Positions 10,410 through 22,610 of a stretch of DNA of 64,000 nt are shown piece after piece. The notes under the pieces were generated by a model. It made no database searches, had not been told where the DNA came from, and saw nothing but the letters and a program-made list of their open reading frames with translations. Source of the stretch: Wyeomyia smithii (taxonomy: Eukaryota; Arthropoda; Insecta; Diptera; Culicidae). The DNA lies in assembly GCF_029784165.1 (NCBI RefSeq), contig NC_073695.1:163450113-163514112 (forward strand), written 5' to 3'. A program made the translations under genes and the position numbers. Position 1 is the stretch's first letter. Each line of letters opens with the position of its first letter.

Positions 10410-10726
10410 CAGCGGTTCTCAACCTGGGGTACGCGTACCCCTAGGGGTACGCGACAGCCTTTACGGGGTACGCCAAATAAAAATCAGTAATGGCGGACGA
10501 AGCGATTTTTCGTTATAATATTTAATTTGTTTTTCAATCTTACTCCTAAAACATGGCTGTTGCAATTAAACAAACCATAGTTTAATTTAAAACCTGAACT
10601 AGACTACATAACGCGATCTACCACTACTCTCACCCTCTCTGCGAAAACAAACCAAGCCAGAGGGTACAATTGATTTGGAAAGTGTTGCCAAGGGGTACGC
10701 GGTCAAAAAAAGGTTGAGAACCACTG
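10410..10726. mobile_element. hAT-type MITE, copy 2
   Basis: Same 317-bp element as at 6206-6522, with ends CAGCGGTTCTCAACCT and AGGTTGAGAACCACTG, flanked by the 8-bp duplication GCGTAGGT at 10402-10409 and 10727-10734. Only a handful of differences from copy 1, so both moved recently from a common source. Confidence 0.93.
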
Positions 10727-10734
10727 GCGTAGGT

Positions 10735-12376
10735 GAATAGACAAACCAGTGAAAATGTGATCGCATGAGGTTGTCATGTGGCCAATATACATATACAGCT
10801 GCTTTCGTATTGGTGCGATGCATTAATGTTAGTGAGATAATTTTCATTGTTAGTTGCAAGAATTTGTAGTTTGCTGCAGCAATCTTGAACAAAAAATGAA
10901 TAAACATAAGTAAATTATACGCACATTCTCTTAAATTGCAATGGTGTTAATATTTTTGAGATCTTGATTGTTTATATGACATAAATCTAATTGACAAGTT
11001 GCTTTTTCTCTGTCTAGCATACATATGGTAAAATGCTTATTCTGCTCGCACTGATTGAACCTTAAAAAATGCCAAGTACTGTGTTTTTTTTTCTATTGCA
11101 ACGTTTGTCATTGTTCGCATACCATTTTTTGGTTTTACAACCCGCATAATTAATAACCATAAAACGTGTCTAACAACCAAGCCGGGATATACTCTCGACT
11201 GTATGGGTTATCGATACACCATATGAATTACACTGGTCAACACAGGTGCACTCCAGAAGCTCAAAGCGAAAAAATGGGAGATTATAGCTATTCAACCATT
11301 CGTGTGTTATTGTATTTGTGCCGTGTCAAATAAATGATGTGAAAAAAAATCGTGTGAATTTTGATGTTCCTAGCCATTACCGTTCATTCAAAGACTTAAA
11401 TGAGTTTCCTCATAAACATAACGTTAAAGCGACGAACCCGACACTCTCACGTAAGTTGACGCGATTTAGTTGCACTTATTACTGAAGGAAAAGATAATTC
11501 AGTACATTCTGAGACGTAAGGATGAAGTCAAATTAATAACTGTTCCAACATTTGAATGTGTTAATTGATTCAAGAGCAAATATTAATTCTTGAATTAGGG
11601 GCCATCCACCTACCACGTGGACAGATTTTAAACGATTTTGGTATCTATTGGTATATGCTGCCATTGGTACCCGCTGCACTGCTGCCGCTGAGGAAGAACT
11701 GCTGCTGTCGCTGTATAGACAGAATTAATATGAGCAGTTTCGGATCAAACAGGCCCTTATATAGGCCAAAGAGTACATTTCAAATTAGCAGGTCTATAAT
11801 TCTGTCGACCGTGCTTGAGAAGCAATCATAGAACGATTAATCAGAGGTCGAATTTTGCGTTTTGACAAGGTTTGACAATTTTCAATACTACAATCATCAA
11901 GGAGTTGAAATATTAAAATTTCCATTTTCTGCATTTAGAAAGATTTTTAGAAGATTTTCAAATCTATTGCTGCAAAAACGAAGGATATCCATCGAAAACA
12001 TACCGATTTATTAGCATTTGAAATAGGACATAATATCCACTTTTTCCGGTTTCACATTTTTATTTTATGTTATGTAGCCGATTATGTTGTCGCTCTTCCT
12101 GAGACACGTAGTTCTACGTCAAAATGAAAAAAGCATTGTTTGCTCACACCAACTTCGTAAAGCTATGAAGCCATCACTCAATCATCACGGATACATGAGT
12201 GCGTTTTAAACTGTCCTACAGATCAGACTATAGCTTATAGACCTATAGCTTCAAAGTTTGTGTTTTGTCAGTGTGTCTTTTGAAGACTACCTGAAAGTTA
12301 TTTCTCATCAGTCTTTCTCAAGACTACCTACTTTTTAATTTAACATTTATTTTAACTTTTTTTCGTATCACTTGAA
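10735..12376. other. No gene seen; likely includes the Juan-like 5' UTR at the right end
   Basis: The repeat-like GGGGCCATCCACCTACCACG at about 11597 matches the start of the stretch at 1606. The last 150-250 bp before 12377 probably belong to the 5' UTR of the Juan-like element, but I cannot place its first base. No other feature supported. Confidence 0.35.
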
Positions 12377-13703
12377 ATGACAGGACGAAAAAAGAAACCG
12401 CGCATCACTACGAGGAGAAAGAGAGAGCATCTCTCGCGGACAATTCGAGTGTCTGCAACGGTTATCGTTGCATGTTTGATATTTTGCCTGAGCAAGAAGC
12501 CGGTGAAATGGAAGTTATTAGCAATGATACTATAAAAAATGTAAATTTTTTAAAAAAGGAGAAAGTTCCACCTATTGTGATTTCTATTTCTTCTGAATTT
12601 AATATTTTCAAAAAGGAACTTTCAACGTTTGTTTCTGACGTTAAAGTTACCTATCAAATTGGCCGTAGAGGTGAATGCCGCTTATTAACCGACTCAATAA
12701 AGGGTCGTGATCGTCTTGTTCAGTATTTAACTGACAAGATGTACAAATTTTTTACCTACGACACCAAGAACGCCAAGCCGTTCAAGGTTGTTTTGAAAGG
12801 TCTCACCAACCATCAAACCGTTGATGAGATCAAAATTACTTTGACAGAATTACTTGGCATAGCCCCTACCCAAGTAATTCTTATCAAATAAAAATCACGA
12901 GGTGAAAACAGTCAGAGAGCTGGAGTTTCCCTTGTGAACTATTTAATTCATTTTAACCGCACCTAACACCTAACCTAACAACTTAAATTTTTTAAAAAGG
13001 CACATGCTTTATACAAAGTGTTTGTAAAGTGGGAAATTTATAGGAAGTTTGGCGGAGGTGAAAAGCTTATCACTCAATGCGGTACTTGCCAACGATATGG
13101 CCATGGATCTAACTTCTGTAACATGGACCAAAAATGCCTTTATTGTGGAAACTCTTACAAAAAGGACACGTGTCCTGTGAAAGAGAGTAAAAAAAATCGG
13201 TGCGCCAATTGTAACGCGAACCATTTGTCAAATTTTTACGAATGCCCAGTCCGTTTAGCCATTGTTAAGGCAAGGCAATGTAAACAAAATTCAATTTCCC
13301 AATCAAAACAAACTCCAAAACATAATTCTCCAAGCCCCGCTGTACCAGCCAATTTTTCTACTCCTTTGCATACCCGTTTAACGTATGTACAGGTAACAGG
13401 TAGTTCGAATATTCTACCATCTAATGTTGGTAGTTCAAAAATGATCGTTAATATGGGAGGTAATCAAAACACGGTAGAAAATAAAAATACACCTATTACC
13501 ACAGCTAATATTTCTACCGAAAATATTTTTTCTAATGTCAACTGCTTGGGGCCTATCACGGCAGGTAAACTTTATTTTCTGCAACAGGCAATGTTCGATC
13601 TTATGAACGCCATGTTGCAGGCAACATCCATGTTTGAAGCTATTCGAATTGGAACAAATTTTACAATTCAAATTGTTTCTGATTTAAAATTTTGCAATGA
13701 TTT
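12377..13703 (+). pseudogene. Juan-like (Jockey clade) ORF1, nucleic-acid-binding gag-like protein, broken
   Basis: A Lys/Arg-rich start (ATG at 12377, MTGRKKKPRITTRRKR) is followed by a frameshift into the frame with SSVCNGYRCMFDILPEQEAG. A conserved central domain runs to 12888. Three in-frame stops (12889 and two more before 12985) precede the CCHC region: CGTCQRYGHGSNFC, CLYCGNSYKKDTC and CANCNANHLSNFYEC (13081-13236). A low-complexity Asn/Ser/Thr linker and a C-terminal tail close the protein. ORF1 proteins of this clade bind element RNA and form the RNP. Native coding ends at 13703 (CNDF); the next few codons (PKKK-stop) come from the inserted element. ORF2 is displaced 12 kb downstream. 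Confidence 0.88.
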
Positions 13704-13719
13704 CCCGAAAAAAAAATAA

Positions 13720-13956
13720 CATTAACAAAACATTAACAAACCCTTAAAAATTGCTGCAATTGTAGTTACATCAATTTTACATTAAATATCATTGTCCAGA
13801 ACAATAAAAAACATCGTTTTTGCCATTTTACAATGAAAAAGGGGGGTCGTTATGTATCTTAACAGCATTTTTTCAGGCATTTTTCCCATACATTTAGAAG
13901 TCACTGACAATGTTTTTCATGGTAAAATTATTGTCGGTGGTAGATACAACAACAAA
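13720..13956 (-). repeat. Tail segment outside Rep-A copy A
   Basis: 13744-13830 (complement ATTGTTCTGGACAATGAT...) matches 20346-20445 beyond copy B, and 13704-13738 matches the end of the insertion beyond copy C. All three Rep-A 3' ends in the insertion therefore lead into versions of one tail, with different parts deleted. 13831-13956 has no match seen elsewhere in the window. Confidence 0.6.
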
Positions 13957-16900
13957 AACCTAAATTAATCCACCTAGCGGCCAGACCCAGCCTTTCTCAT
14001 TCAAACTTTTATTTGTTTGTTTGTCTGTCTAATCCATATAGGCTCTTAAACTACCGAACAGATCGACGTGAAAATTTGTATGTAGGGGTTTTTGGTGCCG
14101 ATAAAGGTTCCTATGATAGTTTTAGACCCCTCCCTCTTCTGTCCCATACAAATGAAACATAAATTTCTGCACAACTCAAGAACAAACCAAGCAAATGTAA
14201 CCGTATTTGGCATGTGGATGTTTTAAGGGGTAACAAATATGTCCATAATAGTTAGATGAAACACAAATTTGTGCACATCTCGAGAACTAATCAACCAAAT
14301 GGAACAAAATTTGGCAGGTAAATGTTTTTAGTGGTAACAAATATGTACATAATGGTTTGACACCCGAATCCCTCTTCTATAAGGGAGGGGTCCCATACAA
14401 ATGAAACACAAATTTCGCACAGTTCAAGAACCAATCAAGAAAATACAACCAAATTTGGTATGTGAGTGTTTTAGAGGTAACAAATTTGTCCATAATGGTT
14501 CGACGCCCCTTCCTTTTCTGGAAGTACATGTTTCTTCACAAATTTCTGCACATCTCGCGAACTAATCAACTAAATGGAACCATATTGGCAGGTGAATGTT
14601 TTTAGTGGTAACAAATATGTTCCATAATCGACCTCAGACAACATTTTGGATTGTAAGATGGCAACTTCCGGTTTCTGGAAAACAGCCGAAAATGGCCGAT
14701 TTCCACCCAATATAATAATATCCGGATCTGGAATAATACACAGGAGCTAAAATCGACCACAGATAGCATTTTAAATTCTAAGATGGCGACTTCCGGTTTC
14801 TGAAAACAGCTGAAAATGACCAAATACCACCCAATATGAGTTTTTCTTTAACCAGTATGCCGTTCAAAATCCAGAAATTGTCTCCAAATGCCATTATGAA
14901 ATCCAAAATGGCGACTTCCGGTGTCGGAAAAACAGCGCAAACGACCAAATACCACCCAATATTGGTATTTCCGGAACCGTAATGATGCACTGGAGCCACA
15001 AATCGACTTCAGACAACATTTTGAATTGTAAGATGGCAACTTCCGGTTTCTGGAAAACAGCCTGAAATGGACGATTCCCATTAAATATTAGTATTTCTGG
15101 AACCAGAAAGATGCACAGAAGCTAAAAATTGATCACAGACACAGTCTTGAATTTCAAGATGGTGACTTCCGGTGTCTGGCAAACAGCCGGAAATGACCAA
15201 ATACCATTCAATATGAATGTTTTCGGAACCAGAATTACGCCCAGATGACAGAAATTGATTTCACAGGCAATTTTAAAGTCCAAAATGACGACCTTCGGCT
15301 TTTGAAAAACAGTCCAAAGTGACCAAATATCACCCAATATGAGTTTTTCTTTAACCAGTATCCTAAATACCATTTTTAAATACAAGATGGCGACTACCGG
15401 TTTGTGAAAAACAGCCTAAAATACTATCCAATATGAGTATCTCTGGAACCAGAATGATGCAAGGAGCTAACAATTGTCCTCAGGCACCATTTTGAATTGC
15501 TAAATGACAACTTCTAGGCAACAGTGGGAAATGACCGAATAATACTCAATATGGATATTTCCGTAAACGTGATGATGCATAGAAACCAAACATTGACCCT
15601 GGACACCATTTTGAATTTAAAGACGACCACTTTAATTTTTGGAAAACAACCTAAATAACTAAATACCTCCCAATATGGGTATTTCCGGTGTCAGATTGAT
15701 GCCAGAAAATCTGCTGAAAATGACCGAATACCACTCAATATAAATATATTTAGAGTTAAAGCGATGCACACAAGCCAACAGTCGAGGATGTTGTCATTTC
15801 GATTAAAACCAATCATTTCAAACGATTTGTTATTTGACTTTGATCATATCCTATGGCCGATTGGTTAAGCATTTGCTGACTTTAAACACATCGCAAGGAA
15901 TCAATGAATTTGAAACGTTAAAATAGTACGATACCACACTCAAATTATGTTAGGGCCACATATATCGATCGAAGCAGGTATAGTTTTAAATAGTCTTTGA
16001 ATTTCTTTTCTTTCCATAACTTTTGAGCCACATATCAAATTGTTATGAAGTTTGTTATTTGTGAGTTTGAGAGATGACTCGTTCGTATAACACTAGTAAT
16101 AGACTTTCGTTGTATTGTTAACAATTTAATACCTAACAGTTGCTTAAGTTCGATTATAATCAAATGAAATGGGAACGTATAGGGCAGCCAAACTTTGAAA
16201 CCACGTGTTCAATCATAATTCATCAGTTAACCCTTAACTAGCCCGCTAGTCTGATATCAATATTGATCAAATCGGTTGTGTAGTTTCTGAGATAATGAAG
16301 TTTCGTGATTTTCACAAGTCGGTACATTACAGATGAAGTTACAGTCCGCTTACAGTGAAATTCAATAGGGTCTTCTGAGGCAGCTAGACCATTCATTTGA
16401 CACTAATTTTGTGGAAATCGGGTCAGCCATCTCTGAGAAAAGTGAGTGAGTTCAAGTAGTCATCGGAAAATGTTCCTTTGCATAGCTGGATTTCACATTT
16501 TTAAACATAACAGGCAAAGTAATAGTCCGATTGCAAAACAAATCAATAGGGTCTTATGGGGCAACTAGACCTTCCATTTGACACTGATTTTATGAAAATC
16601 GGTTCAGCCATCTCTGAGAAACATGAGTGAGATTAAACAGTCTTCAGAACACGTTTCTTTTCATAACTTTTGAACAACATGTTCAATCTTTATAAAATTC
16701 AAAACTTAAGGGTTTTCCAGGTAGCCTGTTCTTTTGAAATCAATTTTGTTCAAATCGGTTGTGTAGTTTTCGAGATAATGATGTTTCATGATTTTTACTA
16801 TTTGATACATAACCTCTAAACTAAAAATCCGATTACAATGAAATTGAATAGAGTCTTATGAGACAACAAGACCTTTCATTTGCAATTAATTTCATGAAAA

Positions 16901-17095
16901 TCGGTGCAGCCATTTCTGAGAAAAGTGAGTGAGAATAAAAATCTGCACATACACACACACATACAGAAAATGCTTAGCTCGTCGAGCTGAGTCGAGTGAT
17001 ATATGCCATTCGGCCCTTTGGAGCACTTTTATATTTTCGGTTTTGCAAGTGATTGCTATACCTTTCTAGGAGAAGGGAACTAGGAGAAAGGCAAA
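13957..17095 (-). repeat. Rep-A copy A, full length, inverted
   Basis: Read on the minus strand: the head (GCCTTTCTCCTAGTTCC... with GTATAGCAATCACTTGC) at 17095-16960, module 1 to about 15840, module 2 (CCGGAAGTCGCCATCTT units) to about 14630, module 3 (GGGAGGGG and CGAGATGTGCA units) to about 14040, and the end GGATTAATTTAGGTTTTTG at 13957. Non-coding. It differs from copy B by roughly one base in ten over the parts I compared. Confidence 0.85.
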
Positions 17096-17246
17096 AACGT
17101 TGTTAAAACATGGTAATGACAACAATCGTTTAGAAGCTTATACAGTAAAAATACCGTGTTTTTTATGAACCATAAAAACACGGTATTCTTACTGTAAGCT
17201 TGTAAACGATTGTTGTCATTATCATGTTTTAACAACGTTTTTGCCT
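17089..17246. repeat. Palindromic hub joining Rep-A copies A and B
   Basis: A near-perfect 70-bp inverted repeat (GGCAAAAACGTTGTTAAAAC ... GTTTTAACAACGTTTTTGCC) centred at about 17168, with ATACCGTG/CACGGTAT nearest the centre. The symmetry continues into the flanking Rep-A copies, making an inverted repeat with arms of about 3.3-3.4 kb. Confidence 0.9.
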
Positions 17247-17355
17247 TTCTCCTAGAAAGGTATAGCAATCACTTGCAAAACCGAAAGTATAAAAGTGCTC
17301 CAAAGGGCCGAATGGCATATATCACTCGACTCAGCTCGACGAGCTGAGCATTTGC

Positions 17356-17401
<46 letters not shown>

Positions 17402-20345
17402 TGTGTGTGTGTATGTGCAGATTTTTATTCTCACTCACTCTTCTCAGAGATGGCTGGACCGATTTTCATAAAAAGAATTGCAAATGAAAGGTTTTGTTGG
17501 CCCATAAGACCCTATTAAATTTCATTCTAATCGGATTTTTAGTTTAGAGGTTATGTATAAAAATGTATAAATCATGAAACTTCAATATCTCAAAAACTAC
17601 ACAACCAATTTGAAAAAAATTGATTTCAAATGAACGGGCTACCTAAAATACTCTTAACTTTCGAATTTCATAAAGATTGAACTTGTGGTTCAAAAGTTTA
17701 TGAAAAGAAACGTGTTCTGAATACTGTTTAATCTCACTCATGTTTCTCAGAGATGGCTGAACCGATTTTCATAAAATCAGTGTCAAATGGAAGGTCTAGC
17801 TGCTCCATAAGACCCCATTGATTTGTTTTGCAATCGGACTATTACTTTGCCTGTTATGTTTAAAAATGTAAAATCAGGCTATGAAAAGGAACGTATTCCG
17901 AAGACTACTTGGGCTCACTCACTTTTCTCAAAGATGGCTGACCCGATTTCCACAAAATTAGTGTCAAATGAAATGTATAGCTCCCTAACACCCTATTGAA
18001 TTTCACTGTAAGCGGACTGTAACTTCGTCTGTAATGAATCGAAATGTGAGAATCACGAAACTTCATTATCTCAGAAACTACACAACCGATTTGAACAATA
18101 TCGATATAAAATGAACGAGCTAGTCAAGGGGTAACTGATGAATTATGATTGAACACGTGGTTTAAAAGTTTGGCTGCCCCATACGTTCCCATTTCATTTA
18201 ATTATAATCGAATTTAAGCAACCCTTATGTATTAAATTGTTAATAAAACAACGGAAGTCTATTATCTCAAAGATTACATGACTTATTTGAACATAACTAG
18301 TGTCATACGAACGAGTCATCTCTCGAACTTACAAATAACAAACTTCATGACAATTTGATATGTGGCTCAAAAGTTATGGAAAGCCAAGAAATTCTAAGAC
18401 TATTTAAAACTATACCTGCTTTGATCGATATATGTGGCCTCAACATAATTTAAATGTGGTATCGTACTATTTGAACGTTCCAATTTAATTGATTCCTTGC
18501 GATGTGTTAAAAGTCTGCAAATGCACGACGACTCGGCCATAGGATAAGATCAAAGTCAAAGAACAAATCGTTTGAAATGATTGGGTTTATCGAAATGACA
18601 ATATCCTCGACTTTTGGCTTCTGTACATCGCCCTTATTCTAAATGTATTCATATTGGGTGGTATTCGGTCATTTTTAGCAGACTTTCTGGCATCAATCTG
18701 ACACCGGAAATACTCATATTGGGAGGTATTTATTTATTTTGGTTGTTTTCCAGAAACTAAAAGTGGTCATCTTTAAATTCAAAATGGTGTCCAGGGTCAA
18801 TGTTTGGTTTCTATGCATCATCTCGATTACAGAAATATTCATATTGAGTATTATTTGGTCATTTTCGACTGTTTCCTAAAAGTTGCCATTTAGCAATTCA
18901 AAATGGTGTCTGAGACCAATTGTTAGCTCATTGCATCATTTTAGTTCCAGATATACTCATATTGGATGGTATTTGGTTATTTAAGGCTGTTTTTCACAAA
19001 CCGGAAGTCGCCATCTTGGATTTCAAAATGGTATTTGAGATAATTTGTAGCCTCTGAGCGTCATTCTGGTTGAAGAAACACCCGTATTGGGTGTTATTCG
19101 ATCATTTTCGGCTGTTTCCCAGGAACCGGAAGTCGCCAACCTAGAATCCAAAATGGGATGTGTGGTCGATTTCAGCTTCTGTGTATCATTCTAGATCCGG
19201 AGATACTCATGTCAGACGGATATCGGCCATTTTGGCTGTTTTTCAGAAACCAGAAGTTGCCATCCCACAATTCATAGTGGTGTTCTTGCAACATTCTGGC
19301 TCCGGAGATACTCATATTGGGTGGTATTTGGTCACTTTGGGCTGTTTTTCAGAAACCAAAGGCCGTCATTTTGAACTTTAAAATTGCTTGTGAAATCAAT
19401 TTCTGTCATCTGGGCGTAATTCTGGTTCCGAAAACATTCATATTGAATGGTATTTGGTCATTTCCGGCTGTTTGCCAGACACCGGAAGTCACCATCTTAA
19501 AATTCAAGATTGTGTCTGTGATCAATTTTTAGCTTCTGTGCATCTTTCTGGTTCCGGAGATACTCATATTTATTGGGAATCGTCCATTTTAGGCTGATTT
19601 CCAGAAACCGGAAGTTGCTATCTTACAATCCAAAATGTTGCCTAAGGTCGATTATGGAACATAGTTTTTACCACTAAAACATTCACCTGCCAAATTTGGT
19701 TCCATTTAGTTGGTTAGCTCTCGAGATGTGCAGAAATTCGTGTTTCATTTGTATGACATCCCTCCCTTCCAAAAGAAGTAGGGGTGTCAAAACATTATGG
19801 ACATATTTTTTACCCCTTAAAACATCTACATGCCAAATTCGGTTCCATTTGCTTGGTTTGTTCTTGAGTTGTGCAGAAATTTATGTTTCATTTGTATGGG
19901 ACCCCTCCCTTCCAGAAAAGGGAGGGGTCTCAAACTATCATGGGAACCTTTATCGGCACCAAAAACCCCTACATACAAATTTTCACGCCGATCGGTTTGG
20001 TAATTTTCGAGCCTATATGGATCAGACAGACAGACAGACCGGATTGCATTTTTATATGTATAGATTACAACATCAATATTTTTTTAAAAGTGAATATACA
20101 TTTATTGGATTGAAGCGTTCATGTAAATCTATTTTTACAAATAAAAGTTTGAATGAGAAAGGCTGGGTCTGACCGCTAGGTGGATTAATTTAGGTTTTAT
20201 ATGTATAGATTACAACATCAATATTTTAGAACTTAAAGAGTGACATACATTTATTGGATTGAAGCGTTTATGTAAATCTATTTTTACAAATAAAAGTTTG
20301 AATGAGAAAGGCTGGGTCTGACCGCTAGGTGGATTAATTTAGGTT
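17240..20345 (+). repeat. Rep-A copy B, full length
   Basis: The head CCTTTCTCCTAGAAAGG (itself a hairpin) is followed by a GAGCTGAGC palindrome and a TG run (17359-17411). Module 1 (17420-18500) follows. Module 2 (18620-19650) has CCGGAAGT-type motifs at 19001, 19126, 19251, 19356, 19482 and 19608, a period of about 125 bp. Module 3 (19650-20050) has units ending GGGACCCCTCCCTTCC. The end block (TATATGTATAGATTACAAC to GGATTAATTTAGGTTT) is present twice in tandem, 20050-20194 and 20195-20343. The longest open frame (19696-20172) spans minisatellite units and is not a gene. Confidence 0.85.
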
Positions 20346-20452
20346 TTTATTGTTCTGGACAATGATATTCAATGTAAAATTGATGTATCTACAATGAAAA
20401 ACATAGTTAAATTATGGTATAACTATGTACAATTACAGCAATTTGTAAGGTT
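20346..20452. repeat. Spacer between Rep-A copies B and C
   Basis: A 107-bp segment starting TATTGTTCTGGACAATGAT. It is homologous, inverted, to 13744-13830, with an extra insert that folds as ACATAGTT...AACTATGT. Confidence 0.7.
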
Positions 20453-20906
20453 TTGCCTTTCTCCTAGAAAGGTATAGCAATCACTTGCAAAACCGAAAGT
20501 ATAAAAGTGCTCCAAAGGGCCGAATGGCATATATCACTCGACTCAGCTCGACGAGCTGAGCATTTTCTGTATGTGTGTATGTGCAGATTTTTATTTCCAC
20601 TCACTTTTCTCAGAGATGGCTGGACCGATTTTCATGAAATTAATTGCAAATGAAAGGTCTTGTTGCTCCATAAGACCCTATTGAATATTATTGTAATCGG
20701 ATTTTTAGTTTAGAGGTTATGTTTAAAAATGTGAAAATCATGAAACATCAATATCTCAGAAAATACACAACCGATTTGAACAAACTTGGCCTCAAAAGAA
20801 CGGGCTACCTAGAAAACCCTTGAGTTTTGAATTTCATAAAGATTGAACTTGTGGTTCAAAAGTTATGAAAAGAAACGTGTTCTGAAGACTGTTTAATCTC
20901 ACTCAT

Positions 20907-21275
20907 CGCACGGCCCTACGTTGTGTTCTAATTTCGCCCTTTGGCATCACGAGAGGGCAATTAAGGCCCAGGGACGAGTTTTCTTTTCTCACCGCGAAAT
21001 ACACAGTCTTTACTTTACTACTGTACATTTATTCTAAGAGTATTTACAAACTGGCAGCGTGACATTTCGCTGCCGCCGTACGCTTATCGACTAACAGAAA
21101 ATGAACACTAACGCTGCTGTGGAGAGCGCTTTTACAGGCTGCCTCTCGAACGGCAGCATTGTCGAGTCAGAACAAAGCTTGGAATAAGCGCGCACAAATC
21201 GGCGTCGCTTGGGCCTCAGCTGGTCACTCACAGATGACAGTAATGCTCAGCTGATCGGGAGTTTAGGCGCGAACA
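20907..21275 (-). repeat. 3' LTR of the BEL/Pao-like element
   Basis: Left copy in the window, 3' in element orientation. An AATAAA-type signal (complement TTTATT) lies near 21028-21034, consistent with RNA 3' processing in the LTR. Confidence 0.88.
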
Positions 21276-21292
21276 TACTCCCCCCCCTTGAA
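21276..21292 (-). promoter_or_regulatory. Polypurine tract candidate
   Basis: Minus strand reads AAGGGGGGGGAGTA immediately before the 3' LTR: the expected place and composition of the plus-strand primer in reverse transcription. Confidence 0.7.
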
Positions 21293-21329
21293 ACCCTATG
21301 GGTTTCAACGTTTTCCGAATGAAGGGGTC

Positions 21330-21720
21330 CGGCAGGTGGAGGCACGGCTCCGACTATCTACACGAGAAGGCACGGCTCCGAAGGGTGAAGGCACAGCTCC
21401 GAACATCAACGCAAGGAGGCAGGGCTCCTGGAGGCAACGCTCCGAAAGGGTGGAGGCACGGCTCCGAAAGTAGCGTGGACGCAGAGGTCCGTCAATGGAG
21501 GCACTGTTCCATAAACATCACTTTGTACAGACGCGTGGGGTTCGGGATGTATACACAGCTCTGAAAGCAGGCACGGCTGCTAATCATTCCATGGCTGGAC
21601 GCATGGATCCAAGGGGAGGCACGGCTCCAAACACACATAATGACGCAGAGGTCCAGCGGAAGTTCGACTCCGAAAATTCGTAGACGCAGCGGTCCGGGTG
21701 GAGGTTTGACTCCGTTGAAA
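21330..21720. repeat. Degenerate short tandem repeats in the LTR element
   Basis: The motif GGAGGCACGGCTCCGAA and variants recur about eight times (near 21338, 21366, 21389, 21418, 21452, 21494, 21568 and 21613), with GACGCAGAGGTCCG-type motifs between. GC-rich. Open frames through it are repeat artefacts. Confidence 0.75.
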
Positions 21721-22580
21721 ACAGTATGGTAATTGACGTGAACTGAAAATTATCACAGCGTAAACGTACTGCATTGTTGCAGATAAGGATAAATACTTAA
21801 CTAGGCAGGATAGTGGGGCAGCAGTTTTCGGTCGCCGCGGTTGACCTAAAAACGCGCTACCCCTAGAGGCATCGATTACTGGAACCGCCTGGCCACTTTT
21901 AGCTTGTGGCTGCCCATGATGAAAATGATGAGTGTCGATTCGTCCCAATGATCAGCATTCCTTGAAATTAGCGAACGGCATGCTCCGCCAATTGTTGGAG
22001 GCAACTTTCTAATTCTTTTTCGTCGTTGGCTCAGCACTGAGCGGCACACGAGAATCATTTTTGTTCGTATAACTCAAACGATTCCGAACATAGTGCATTG
22101 TCCGAAGATGTTTCACACTAGTTTTCACTATTTCGGTTGCAAATTCATAAAACAAACGCCCGTTTGACCTTCACTCAACTTTGTAGTCCGGATTCGACTC
22201 ACTTTTGTACGTACAAACCTACATCTGGCTATTGTTTTCACTCACCGTACATTTGCAATTGTTCTTGTTGCCATTGCGTTGCGGCACGACTAGCGGCTTT
22301 GCTTCCCTGCCGACTACCGACTGCCAATTGCCGGATGACATTCAACTCGTGAGGGATAAATCGTGAACGTTAATAACTTTAACGTTTTACCCAGCTGCGT
22401 AGGTTTGGTTTGATGAGTGTGACGTCGCGGTTAGTAAAATTGACACTCGAAGTGCCCCAGCAGAACTATTTGCGGTGGTTGCGATGATTTGTTCATTAAC
22501 ACGACGAGAACAACTTTGTTTAACACTTGCGCGCGGAATCGAAAACTTCTCGTAACACGAACACTGATGCCAAACTGGCG

Positions 22581-22608
22581 CGATCCTGGTCACGGCACCA
22601 AATATGAT
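22581..22608 (-). promoter_or_regulatory. Primer-binding-site candidate
   Basis: Minus strand reads ATATTTGGTGCCGTGACC directly after the 5' LTR. TGGTGCC at this place is what I recall for BEL/Pao elements; the matching tRNA was not checked. Confidence 0.55.
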
Positions 22609-22610
22609 CG

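Noticed and set aside
17089..17246. Rho-independent-type terminator or regulatory hairpin
   Set aside because: Eukaryotic context, and the palindrome is only the centre of a multi-kilobase inverted repeat.
17252..17434. Thr-His repeat frame (and the like at 43172-43403)
   Set aside because: Translation of the TG/CA microsatellite that is a constant part of the Rep-A head.
19696..20172. 158-codon open frame in Rep-A copy B
   Set aside because: It spans module 3 minisatellite units and the end block. Units near multiples of three keep frames open. No motif, and the same text in other copies is frameshifted.
21288..21683. Arg/Gly-rich frames in the LTR element
   Set aside because: Produced by the GGCACGGCTCCGAA repeats; no gag or pol motif.
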